A program made the translations under genes and the position numbers. This document shows positions 57,929-64,000 of a stretch of DNA of 64,000 bases, one piece after another; the first letter of the stretch is position 1, and the number at the start of each line of letters is the position of its first letter. Where the stretch lies: positions 237,152-301,151 of the forward strand of contig CAJTFK010000001.1 in the NCBI GenBank assembly GCA_910575505.1, written 5' to 3'. A model generated the notes under the pieces. That model made no database searches, was not told where the DNA came from, and was given only the letters and a program-made list of their open reading frames with translations. This DNA is from Oscillospiraceae bacterium. Lineage in GTDB: Bacteria; Bacillota; Clostridia; Oscillospirales; Oscillospiraceae.

Positions 57929-58654
57929 ATGAACAGCCATCCGATCCGAGACAAGGCCATCCGCGCCCAGCTGCTGTCCGACATGAAGAGCGGCGTGTAC
58001 GCTGAGGCCTCACGGCTCCCCCGCGAAAGCGTCCTGGCCGTCAAGCTGGGCATCAGCCGCACCCAGCTGCGGGATGTGCTGGCCTCCCTGGAGCGGGAGG
58101 GCTTCATCACCCGCCGACACGGTGTGGGCACCATCATCAACCGCCATGTGCTGAACGTCCAGACCCGTATGGACATCGAGATCGAATTCCTGGACATGAT
58201 TCGCCAAAGCGGCTTCACCCCGGCGGTGGCGTACAGCCGGATGTCCGAGGGCACAGCGGACCAGAAGATTGCCGGCCAGCTCCAGATTCCCGAGGGCACG
58301 CCGGTGATCCGGGTGGCCCGGCTCTGCACCGCCGACGGGCGGCCCGCCATCTACTGTGAGGACGTGGTGGAACGGGCCCTGGTCAGGGACGGTTATACCC
58401 TGCAGGACCTGAAGATGCCCATCTTCCATTTCCTTCAGCGCTTCTGTGGGATCTATCCCTACTTGGATCTGACGGACCTGCGGGCGGCGGCGGCAGATTC
58501 CGCCTTAGCGGAGATCTTCCAGATCCCTCCCGGCACACCGCTGCTGCAAATGGAGGAAGTGGACTACGACATTGACGGCAGACCAGTGTTCTGCTCCACA
58601 GAATACTTTGCCGACGGCATTTTCCGCCACACGGTTCTGCGGAAAAAACTCTGA
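57929..58654 (+). CDS. GntR-family regulator with UTRA domain (HutC subfamily)
   Basis: A 241-residue transcription factor. The N-terminal winged helix reads 'RLPRESVLAVKLGISRTQLR' and 'SLEREGFITRRHGVGTIINR'. The C-terminal UTRA ligand domain ('IPEGTPVIRVARLCTADGRP', 'IFQIPPGTPLLQMEEVDYDI') binds a small effector, commonly a sugar phosphate, amino acid or nucleotide-like molecule. GGGAGG precedes the ATG. It is followed 30 bases later by the DUF1266 and SMI1 genes, which it may control, though their link to any ligand is unclear. Confidence 0.9.
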   Translation: MNSHPIRDKAIRAQLLSDMKSGVYAEASRLPRESVLAVKLGISRTQLRDVLASLEREGFITRRHGVGTIINRHVLNVQTRMDIEIEFLDMIRQSGFTPAVAYSRMSEGTADQKIAGQLQIPEGTPVIRVARLCTADGRPAIYCEDVVERALVRDGYTLQDLKMPIFHFLQRFCGIYPYLDLTDLRAAAADSALAEIFQIPPGTPLLQMEEVDYDIDGRPVFCSTEYFADGIFRHTVLRKKL

Positions 58655-58684
58655 CAACGGATTAAACTGAAAGGAATGTGACTG

Positions 58685-59812
58685 ATGGAACTCTCCGCTT
58701 TAAAGGACTTCAACCCCTATGATACCGGCCTCGACGCCCCCATCCGCGAGCTCCTGTCCGACGACGGAGCCCGCCCCGCCCGGACCCCCTGCCAACGGGA
58801 CCAGTTTCTGTCCCTGCTGGCCGGCGTCCCCGCTCTGCGGAAAACCCCCGGCCTTCCCGGTCCGGACAGCTCCGGCCCCGACTTTTTCACCACCCTGCCC
58901 CGCTGCGCCTCCCCCCTGGACGCCGACCTCTGCAGGGCCCATCTGAAGCAGGTCTTCGGCATCTCCGACAAGGAGAGCCTTCTGGAATTCTGCCAAAAGC
59001 AGCTCTGCTGTCACAACAACTATCTGGATTTCGAGGGCTTCTGGGAGGACCAGCCTCCCTTTGACCCCACGCCCCTGACCAAGGACGGCCCCAGCTTTTT
59101 CACCGTGGCCCGGGATTTCTCCGCCCAGTTTTATGAGCTGGTGGGCCACCTGGGCTATCTGGCCTGGGACATCAGCGAATGCATGGGCCACCTGCGGGCG
59201 GGGCTGGCCTGCGGCCTTTTGAACCGGGAGGAGTTCGACGAGCTGGCAGAGCACTGGATCACGGAGGCCCAGGCCTTCCACAGCTGGGAGGAATTCTCCG
59301 CCAGCCTGGTCTGCGGGGCTCTGTACTGGGATTTCCGCCAGGGCGCGGAGCTGCCGGCCCTTCAGGAGAGCGAAAGCCTCTGGATGCGCCTGGTGTGCAC
59401 CCTGCTGGCGGACAAGAATGCCTGGGGCGGCGGCCTGTGGTACGCCCCCAAGCGGCGGAAAGACTATCGCCTGTGGCCCGCGGAAATGAAAATGTATCTC
59501 CCCGACTGGGACGGGCCCAACGGCTGCTTTGTCACGGACCGCATTTCCGTGGACGGCTGCAGGGTGGGCTGGTGCTACCGGGAGGACCCGGAAGCGGGCT
59601 TCCCCGACAGCGGCTGGCGCTTCTTCTCCGGCGACGAGAGCGAGGACTATATTGCCGACATCAGCCATACGGAGGTGGCGGACCTGAACAGCGTGTGCAA
59701 CTTCGACCCTGATGTGGTACCCCTGCTGACGGCCCCCTGCCGCAGCGCCTTTGCCCGGGACGAAAACGGAGTCTTCCAGCCGGAGCCCTTCGGCCTGCCG
59801 GAAGAGGAGTAA
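58685..59812 (+). CDS. DUF1266 domain protein
   Basis: A 375-residue cytoplasmic protein. The segment 'YLAWDISECMGHLRAGLACG' then 'FHSWEEFSASLVCGALYWDF' (residues about 160-220) is the DUF1266 core, a family repeatedly found near polymorphic-toxin and immunity loci. The C-terminal third contains 'WPAEMKMYLPDWDGPNGCFV' and has no domain I recognise. It lies 30 bases after the GntR gene and three bases before the SMI1/KNR4 gene, so the three probably form an operon. An immunity-type or stress role is inferred only from family context. Confidence 0.75.
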   Translation: MELSALKDFNPYDTGLDAPIRELLSDDGARPARTPCQRDQFLSLLAGVPALRKTPGLPGPDSSGPDFFTTLPRCASPLDADLCRAHLKQVFGISDKESLLEFCQKQLCCHNNYLDFEGFWEDQPPFDPTPLTKDGPSFFTVARDFSAQFYELVGHLGYLAWDISECMGHLRAGLACGLLNREEFDELAEHWITEAQAFHSWEEFSASLVCGALYWDFRQGAELPALQESESLWMRLVCTLLADKNAWGGGLWYAPKRRKDYRLWPAEMKMYLPDWDGPNGCFVTDRISVDGCRVGWCYREDPEAGFPDSGWRFFSGDESEDYIADISHTEVADLNSVCNFDPDVVPLLTAPCRSAFARDENGVFQPEPFGLPEEE

Positions 59813-59815
59813 TCT

Positions 59816-60994
59816 ATGATGACCCAGGCGGAACAGACCGCATTCATCAAGCAGGGCTTTGATGCCCTGTACAGGGAGCTGGAGGAACACGCCCCCATCT
59901 GCCTCCGCTCCCCCGGCGTGCCGGAGGAGATGCGGGCGGGCCTGGCAGATGAAAGCGGCTGGTACAAGTGGAAGCTGATCCCCTCCCGGGTGACGGCGGC
60001 GGACCTGGACGCCCTGGAGAAACAAATCGGGCTCCCCCTGCCCGGTCTGGTGCGGACCTTCCTCTCCACCCGCTGTCACGACTTCCGGGATCTGGAGCTG
60101 GGGCAGCAGCTGCCGGACAAGCCCTTTGACTCCATCCTGAATGCCTGGAACCCCGCTTTGGTCCGGGCGGGCTTCCTGCCCTTCGGCTGGGACCATGGCG
60201 GTGCATACCTCCGCTGCGTCGACCTGGAGAATATGCCCGACGAGGACCGCTGTCCTCTCATGGAGATTGACCACGAAATTCTCTTCGGCCTGGAGGAGGA
60301 CGCCGGCCGGGAAACCCTGCTGGCCCACATGAAGCCGGTGGCGGACAGCTTCCAGGCGTTTCTGGAGGAAATTTTCTCCGGCTTCCTGGCCCTTCGAAGC
60401 CGGAAGCTGGCCCGCCGCTACATCGACGGTCTTCGGGAAGCCCATGAGGACGAGGATGGGCAGTGGGAGGCCTTCGCCGCCGCGGCGCACGGCGTCAGCG
60501 AGGCGGATCTGACGGCGCTGAAAGCCCTGTATCCGGAGCTCCCCGCCGGTCTGGAGACCCTTCTGCGCTTCGCGGACGGCACATACTACCGGGAGTACCG
60601 GCCCGGTGAGAAGACCCTTCTCGCCTTCCTGGGCTCCGACCTGGAGGAATTTCCCTATTACCTCCTGTCCGCCCGGCAGATCATCGACACCGACGGCGAG
60701 TTCCTGCGCCGGTGCGGGTCCCTCATCCGCCGGGAATACGATGATGTCCCGGTGGACGAAAAAATCGCCCGTGAGCCCGGCGGCCTCCGCTGGCTCCACT
60801 TTGCCGACTGCCGGAACAATGGCGGCTCCTCCCGGCTCTTTCTGGATTTCTCCCCGTCGGAGCAGGGAACCTCCGGGCAGGTGGTCCGCTGGCTCCATGA
60901 CCCGGATCAGCTGGCGGTGATTGCGGACAGCTTTGACGGCTATCTGGACATGCTGATGGAAAACGACTATGATTTCGTGCCTGGCGGCGACTGA
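59816..60994 (+). CDS. Double SMI1/KNR4-type protein
   Basis: A 392-residue cytoplasmic protein with two SMI1/KNR4 (SUKH)-like units. The first spans about 45-185 ('RVTAADLDALEKQIGLPLPG' to 'PLMEIDHEILFGLEED'); the second spans about 220-390 ('VSEADLTALKALYPELPAGL', 'LLRFADGTYYREYRPGEK', 'SFDGYLDMLMENDYDF'). SUKH domains often act as immunity proteins against nuclease or deaminase toxins, but no toxin gene lies nearby. GAGGAG precedes the ATG; a second ATG directly follows. It is co-directional with, and nearly abuts, the DUF1266 gene. Confidence 0.75.
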   Translation: MMTQAEQTAFIKQGFDALYRELEEHAPICLRSPGVPEEMRAGLADESGWYKWKLIPSRVTAADLDALEKQIGLPLPGLVRTFLSTRCHDFRDLELGQQLPDKPFDSILNAWNPALVRAGFLPFGWDHGGAYLRCVDLENMPDEDRCPLMEIDHEILFGLEEDAGRETLLAHMKPVADSFQAFLEEIFSGFLALRSRKLARRYIDGLREAHEDEDGQWEAFAAAAHGVSEADLTALKALYPELPAGLETLLRFADGTYYREYRPGEKTLLAFLGSDLEEFPYYLLSARQIIDTDGEFLRRCGSLIRREYDDVPVDEKIAREPGGLRWLHFADCRNNGGSSRLFLDFSPSEQGTSGQVVRWLHDPDQLAVIADSFDGYLDMLMENDYDFVPGGD

Positions 60995-61064
60995 CCCGGG
61001 CCCCGTCCCGGCAAAGCGTCCAAAAAGAAATTCTGAATTTCCCGGGCATTGATGAAAAAAACAG

Positions 61065-61093
61065 GTGACAAGCCCGCCTGAAAGATGTATACT
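61065..61093 (+). promoter_or_regulatory. guaB promoter
   Basis: GTGACA (61065-61070), 17 bases, TATACT (61088-61093), 35 bases before the start codon, which leaves no room for a purine riboswitch. Confidence 0.7.
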
Positions 61094-61128
61094 ATTGGGA
61101 AAAATTCATGAGAAACGAGGTGGCCCTC

Positions 61129-62640
61129 ATGGCTTATTTCTTCCCCGAGCCCTCTCACACGTTCAGCGAATACCTGCTGGTCCCCGGCTACTCCTCCGCC
61201 GAGTGCATTCCCGCCAATGTGTCCCTGAAAACCCCGGTGGTGAAATTCAGAAGGGGCGAGGCATGCCCCCTGACCATGAACGTGCCCATGGTCTCCGCCG
61301 TCATGCAGGCAGTTTCCGGCGAGCAAATGGGCATCGGCCTGGCGAAAGAGGGCGGCATCGCCTTCATCTTCGTCTCCCAGCCCGTGGAACAGCAGGCAGA
61401 CATGGTCCGCCGGGTGAAAAACTACAAGGCCGGTTTTGTCTCCAGCGACTCCAATCTCCGCGTTGGCGACACTCTGGCGGATGTACTGGCGCTGAAGGAG
61501 CGGACCGGACATTCCACCATGGCCGTCACCGAGGACGGCACGGCGGAGGGCAAGCTGGTGGGCCTGGTGACCAGCCGGGACTACCGGGTCAGCCGCATGG
61601 ACCCCGCCACGCCGGTAACGGACTTCATGACACCCTTTGAAAAACTCATCTACGCCCCTGAGGGCACCAGCCTGAAAGAGGCCAACGACATTATCTGGGA
61701 CCGGAAGCTCAACGCCCTGCCCATCGTCTCGGCGGACCAGAGGCTTGTCAGCTTCGTCTTCCGGAAGGACTACGACTCTCACAAGGGCAACCCCCTGGAA
61801 CTGCTGGACGGCCAGAAGCGTTATGTCGTGGGCGCGGGCATCAACACCCGGGACTACGAAACCCGGGTCCCCGCCCTGGTGGAGGCCGGAGTGGACGTGC
61901 TGGTCATCGACTCCTCCGAGGGCTATTCCGAGTGGCAGGCCCGGACGCTGAAATGGATTCGGGAGCGTTACGGCGACACGGTAAAGGTGGGCGCAGGCAA
62001 CGTGGTGGACGGCGAGGGCTTCCGCTTCCTGGCTGACGCCGGAGCGGATTTCGTGAAAATCGGCATCGGCGGCGGCTCCATCTGCATCACACGGGAAACC
62101 AAGGGCATCGGCCGGGGCCAGGCCACGGCGGTCATCGACGTGGCGGCGGAGCGGGACCGGTATTTCGAGGAGACCGGCGTCTATGTCCCCATCTGCGCCG
62201 ACGGCGGCATTGTTCAGGATTACCACATCACCCTGGCCCTGGCCATGGGCGCGGACTTCTGCATGCTGGGCCGGTACTTCTCCCGGTTTGACGAGTCCCC
62301 CACCAGCAAGATTCTCATTGGCGGCAGCTACATGAAGGAATACTGGGGCGAGGGCAGCGCCCGGGCCCGGAACTGGCAGCGTTACGACCTGGGCGGCGCG
62401 GCAAAGCTCTCCTTCGAGGAGGGCGTGGACTCCTACGTGCCCTACGCCGGCGCCCTGTCCGACGGCATCGCCACCACCCTGGCGAAAATCCGCTCCACCA
62501 TGTGCAACTGCGGCGCGCTGACCATTCCGGAGCTGCGGGAGAAGGCCAAGCTGACTCTGGTCTCCTCCGTCTCCATCGTGGAGGGCGGCGCTCACGACGT
62601 GCTGTTGAAGGACTCCGTCGGCGCCGTCGGGCGGAATTGA
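61129..62640 (+). CDS. guaB: IMP dehydrogenase
   Basis: A 503-residue enzyme catalysing the NAD-dependent IMP to XMP step of GMP synthesis. A TIM barrel is interrupted by a CBS pair (about residues 100-215, including '[13 protein letters not shown]'). The catalytic cysteine lies in '[10 protein letters not shown]', and the mobile flap includes '[16 protein letters not shown]'. The flap sequence differs from the common 'GSMxxM..R' form and resembles a clostridial subgroup. The ATG at 61129 has GAGGTGG upstream and starts '[12 protein letters not shown]'; an earlier in-frame ATG at 61108 lacks a site. Single gene with its own promoter and terminator. Confidence 0.95.
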   Translation: MAYFFPEPSHTFSEYLLVPGYSSAECIPANVSLKTPVVKFRRGEACPLTMNVPMVSAVMQAVSGEQMGIGLAKEGGIAFIFVSQPVEQQADMVRRVKNYKAGFVSSDSNLRVGDTLADVLALKERTGHSTMAVTEDGTAEGKLVGLVTSRDYRVSRMDPATPVTDFMTPFEKLIYAPEGTSLKEANDIIWDRKLNALPIVSADQRLVSFVFRKDYDSHKGNPLELLDGQKRYVVGAGINTRDYETRVPALVEAGVDVLVIDSSEGYSEWQARTLKWIRERYGDTVKVGAGNVVDGEGFRFLADAGADFVKIGIGGGSICITRETKGIGRGQATAVIDVAAERDRYFEETGVYVPICADGGIVQDYHITLALAMGADFCMLGRYFSRFDESPTSKILIGGSYMKEYWGEGSARARNWQRYDLGGAAKLSFEEGVDSYVPYAGALSDGIATTLAKIRSTMCNCGALTIPELREKAKLTLVSSVSIVEGGAHDVLLKDSVGAVGRN

Positions 62641-62670
62641 GACCAAACGTCGGTTTTCGGGACGCAAAAT

Positions 62671-62700
62671 GGCCGCCGGACAGGGAATCCGGCGGCCCTC
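62671..62700. terminator. Terminator between guaB and the convergent XRE gene
   Basis: GGCCGCCGGA / TCCGGCGGCC with a seven-base loop, followed by CTCCTTTC on the plus strand. Confidence 0.8.
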
Positions 62701-62703
62701 CTT

Positions 62704-62910
62704 TCAGCGGGGCGGCAAACCCAGTACATAGTCGGCGCTGACATGGTAGAACCGGCAGAGTGCTTTCAGGTGCCGCACCGGCAGTTCATTGATGCCGCGT
62801 TCATAGCGGGAATAAACCTGCTGAGTGGTATTCAGAACCTCAGCAATCTGCTGCTGGCTGTAATCGTGGTCCTCCCGCAGTTCCCGCAGAATCTCGTAAT
62901 ACTCTTTCAT
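62704..62910 (-). CDS. XRE-family helix-turn-helix regulator
   Basis: A 68-residue single-domain Cro/CI-type regulator: 'REDHDYSQQQIAEVLNTTQQ', 'YSRYERGINELPVRHLKALC', ending 'FYHVSADYVLGLPPR'. AAGGAG precedes the ATG at 62910. It is divergent from the membrane-protein gene at 63067; a 20-base palindrome in the shared spacer next to the other gene's -35 box is the likely operator, giving self-control and repression of the neighbour. Confidence 0.85.
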   Translation of the reverse strand: MKEYYEILRELREDHDYSQQQIAEVLNTTQQVYSRYERGINELPVRHLKALCRFYHVSADYVLGLPPR

Positions 62911-62953
62911 CCCCTGCACTCCTTCGCTCAGTATTGCAGGAGTTTATTTTTTC

Positions 62954-63001
62954 ATACATCAGAATTGATGTATTGACATTACGCCTGAACTGGTGTAGAA
63001 T
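62954..63001 (+). promoter_or_regulatory. Promoter with palindromic operator
   Basis: ATACATCA (62954-62961) and TGATGTAT (62966-62973) form a perfect inverted repeat with a four-base spacer, ending at the first base of TTGACA (62973-62978); after 17 bases comes TAGAAT (62996-63001). Confidence 0.8.
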
Positions 63002-63066
63002 TTACTGGAATTACAGGGCTGTCTACAGCCGGCGGGAAAAGAATTCAGAAGAGGAGTACATACAAA

Positions 63067-63597
63067 ATGAACAGCGCATTGATTATCGGAGTCGTATTTG
63101 GAATCCTGGGAATTGCTTTGGTGGTCCTCCTGCCCATCGTGGCCATCGTGTTCATCATCGCTCTGTTCCGGGGCTGGAACAAGCAGAGCGGCGAGCGCCG
63201 GGCCAACGCGGAGGCCCAGCGGCAGCGCCACGGCGGACAGACCGTGCTGGAGTGGTCCTGGCCCCGGGCCCCCGGCGCACCCGACGCTGAATTCGGCGAC
63301 CTGCTGGAGGAATTCCCCAAAAAGGGCGGCGGCAGCGCCCGCTTTTATGAGCGGGGCTGTGTGCTGAACGGGAAGCGGGTCCCCTACAACGATTTGAAGG
63401 ACGTCTACTTTGACGAGGGCAGTTCGGAGCGGGGCGCGGACCTCAAGGAGGCCATCCAGAACTCTGCCGTACTCTGGCTGTACCGGAAAGGAATGTTTCA
63501 GCGCACCCTGCCCATCCGTGATTTCGTATATGGCTTTGACCACGCCGACTGCCGTCACATCCGGGACGGCCTGGGCTTCCGCCGGGACGGCGACTGA
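63067..63597 (+). CDS. Single-pass membrane protein of unknown function
   Basis: A 176-residue protein: an N-terminal membrane helix ('GILGIALVVLLPIVAIVFII') followed by a basic stretch and a cytoplasmic domain of about 130 residues ('VLNGKRVPYNDLKDVYFDEG', 'AVLWLYRKGMFQRTLPIRDF') with beta-rich character, possibly PH-like. I do not recognise the family. GAGGAG lies upstream of the ATG. The promoter overlaps the presumed operator of the divergent XRE gene, so it is probably repressed under some conditions. Single gene ending in a strong terminator. Confidence 0.7.
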   Translation: MNSALIIGVVFGILGIALVVLLPIVAIVFIIALFRGWNKQSGERRANAEAQRQRHGGQTVLEWSWPRAPGAPDAEFGDLLEEFPKKGGGSARFYERGCVLNGKRVPYNDLKDVYFDEGSSERGADLKEAIQNSAVLWLYRKGMFQRTLPIRDFVYGFDHADCRHIRDGLGFRRDGD

Positions 63598-63603
63598 CAA
63601 AAG

Positions 63604-63635
63604 GGACTCCGCCATCTCCGGCGGAGTCCTTTTTT
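63604..63635 (+). terminator. Terminator of the membrane-protein gene
   Basis: GGACTCCGCC / GGCGGAGTCC with a six-base loop and six T residues. It probably also serves the convergent gene at 63648. Confidence 0.92.
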
Positions 63636-63647
63636 CTGCTTTTCTGT

Positions 63648-63992
63648 TCAGGTATGCTCGTCGTAATACACCCAGGTGAAGAAATCCGCGATCAGGGAGA
63701 TGAAGAACGCCGCCATCAGCCCCATGCCCGCGTAAATCAGCGTCTCCTGTCCCGTCGTCTTTCCCCAGGCAATCAGGACCAGCTCCACCGCCAGGAAAGC
63801 GAACTGGCTGATATGATACGCCTGGCTTCTGGATTTCAGCTTCACCAGCCGGTTCCGCTCGTCCTGCTCCTCCAGCCTGTCCGCCTGGGACCACTTAGAG
63901 CAATTCTCAAAATAAACAATAGCCAGCGCAACAGAACCAGCCAACGCAATCGGCAGCAGAAACACAGTTGAGAGCAAAGTGAATTGCGTCAT
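63648..63992 (-). CDS. Small membrane protein of unknown function (near window edge)
   Basis: 114 residues from an ATG at 63992; only eight bases of upstream sequence are visible, so the true start and ribosome site may lie outside the window. One hydrophobic segment at the N-terminus ('STVFLLPIALAGSVALAIVY') and two further on ('FAFLAVELVLIAWG' and 'MGLMAAFFISLIADFFTWVY') are separated by a charged loop ('ADRLEEQDERNRLVKLKSRS'). No family recognised. Convergent with the gene at 63067. Confidence 0.55.
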   Translation of the reverse strand: MTQFTLLSTVFLLPIALAGSVALAIVYFENCSKWSQADRLEEQDERNRLVKLKSRSQAYHISQFAFLAVELVLIAWGKTTGQETLIYAGMGLMAAFFISLIADFFTWVYYDEHT

Positions 63993-64000
63993 CAAGAGCA

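Noticed and set aside
60995..61128. Purine riboswitch before guaB
   Set aside because: Only about 35 bases separate the promoter from the start codon, too short for the aptamer, and no conserved loops are seen.

Overview
The window looks like chromosomal DNA from a GC-rich, anaerobic, spore-forming Firmicute of the Oscillospiraceae type (Oscillibacter, Flavonifractor or Dysosmobacter-like). This is inferred from gene content: a germination protease (gpr), a complete Rnf complex in clostridial order (rnfCDGEAB), the oxygen-sensitive ribonucleotide reductase pair nrdD/nrdG, collagen-like spore-surface genes, a T-box and a THF riboswitch. No rRNA, tRNA or CRISPR was found.

Layout. 1-6.5 kb: a DUF2156-GNAT protein (cut by the window edge), a sodium:neurotransmitter-type symporter, a DUF3783 protein, a Nudix hydrolase, a SLOG protein and gpr. 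6.6-18.5 kb: a mostly minus-strand housekeeping block read dprA-topA-trmFO-plsX-acpP-rnc, with an XRE regulator/small-protein pair inserted between topA and trmFO, then a TrmH-type methyltransferase, a low-GC orphan gene, and folT-folC behind a THF riboswitch. 19-31 kb: rnfCDGEAB with its own promoter, a KdpD-like kinase and KdpE-like regulator separated by a block of hairpin repeats, nrdD-nrdG behind a promoter overlapped by NrdR-like boxes, and an XRE protein. 31-35.6 kb: sbcDC.

35.6-47.7 kb is a decaying accessory region: a frameshifted lipoprotein gene, three collagen/exosporium-type loci (one intact, one with a single nonsense codon, one with several frameshifts), a glycosyltransferase that could modify such proteins, an AIPR-like (abortive-infection type) gene broken by an in-frame TGA, and a run of five serine-recombinase genes or fragments ending in an IS5-type transposase remnant. 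Only two of the recombinases look intact.

47.7-64 kb: a methionine operon (reactivation-domain protein, metH, homocysteine methyltransferase/MTHFR fusion) behind a T-box whose specifier reads AUG; a polar amino-acid ABC transporter; a G5/3D-domain cell-wall protein; a GntR regulator with a DUF1266 gene and a double SMI1/KNR4 gene; guaB; and a second XRE regulator facing a small membrane protein across a palindromic operator.

Two themes tie the window together. One-carbon metabolism appears twice under RNA control: folate uptake and polyglutamylation under a THF riboswitch, and methyl-THF use for methionine under a Met T-box. The intergenic spaces hold several families of hairpin-forming repeats, some overlapping stop codons or splitting operons; these and the decayed surface/recombinase region are the least ordinary parts of the window.
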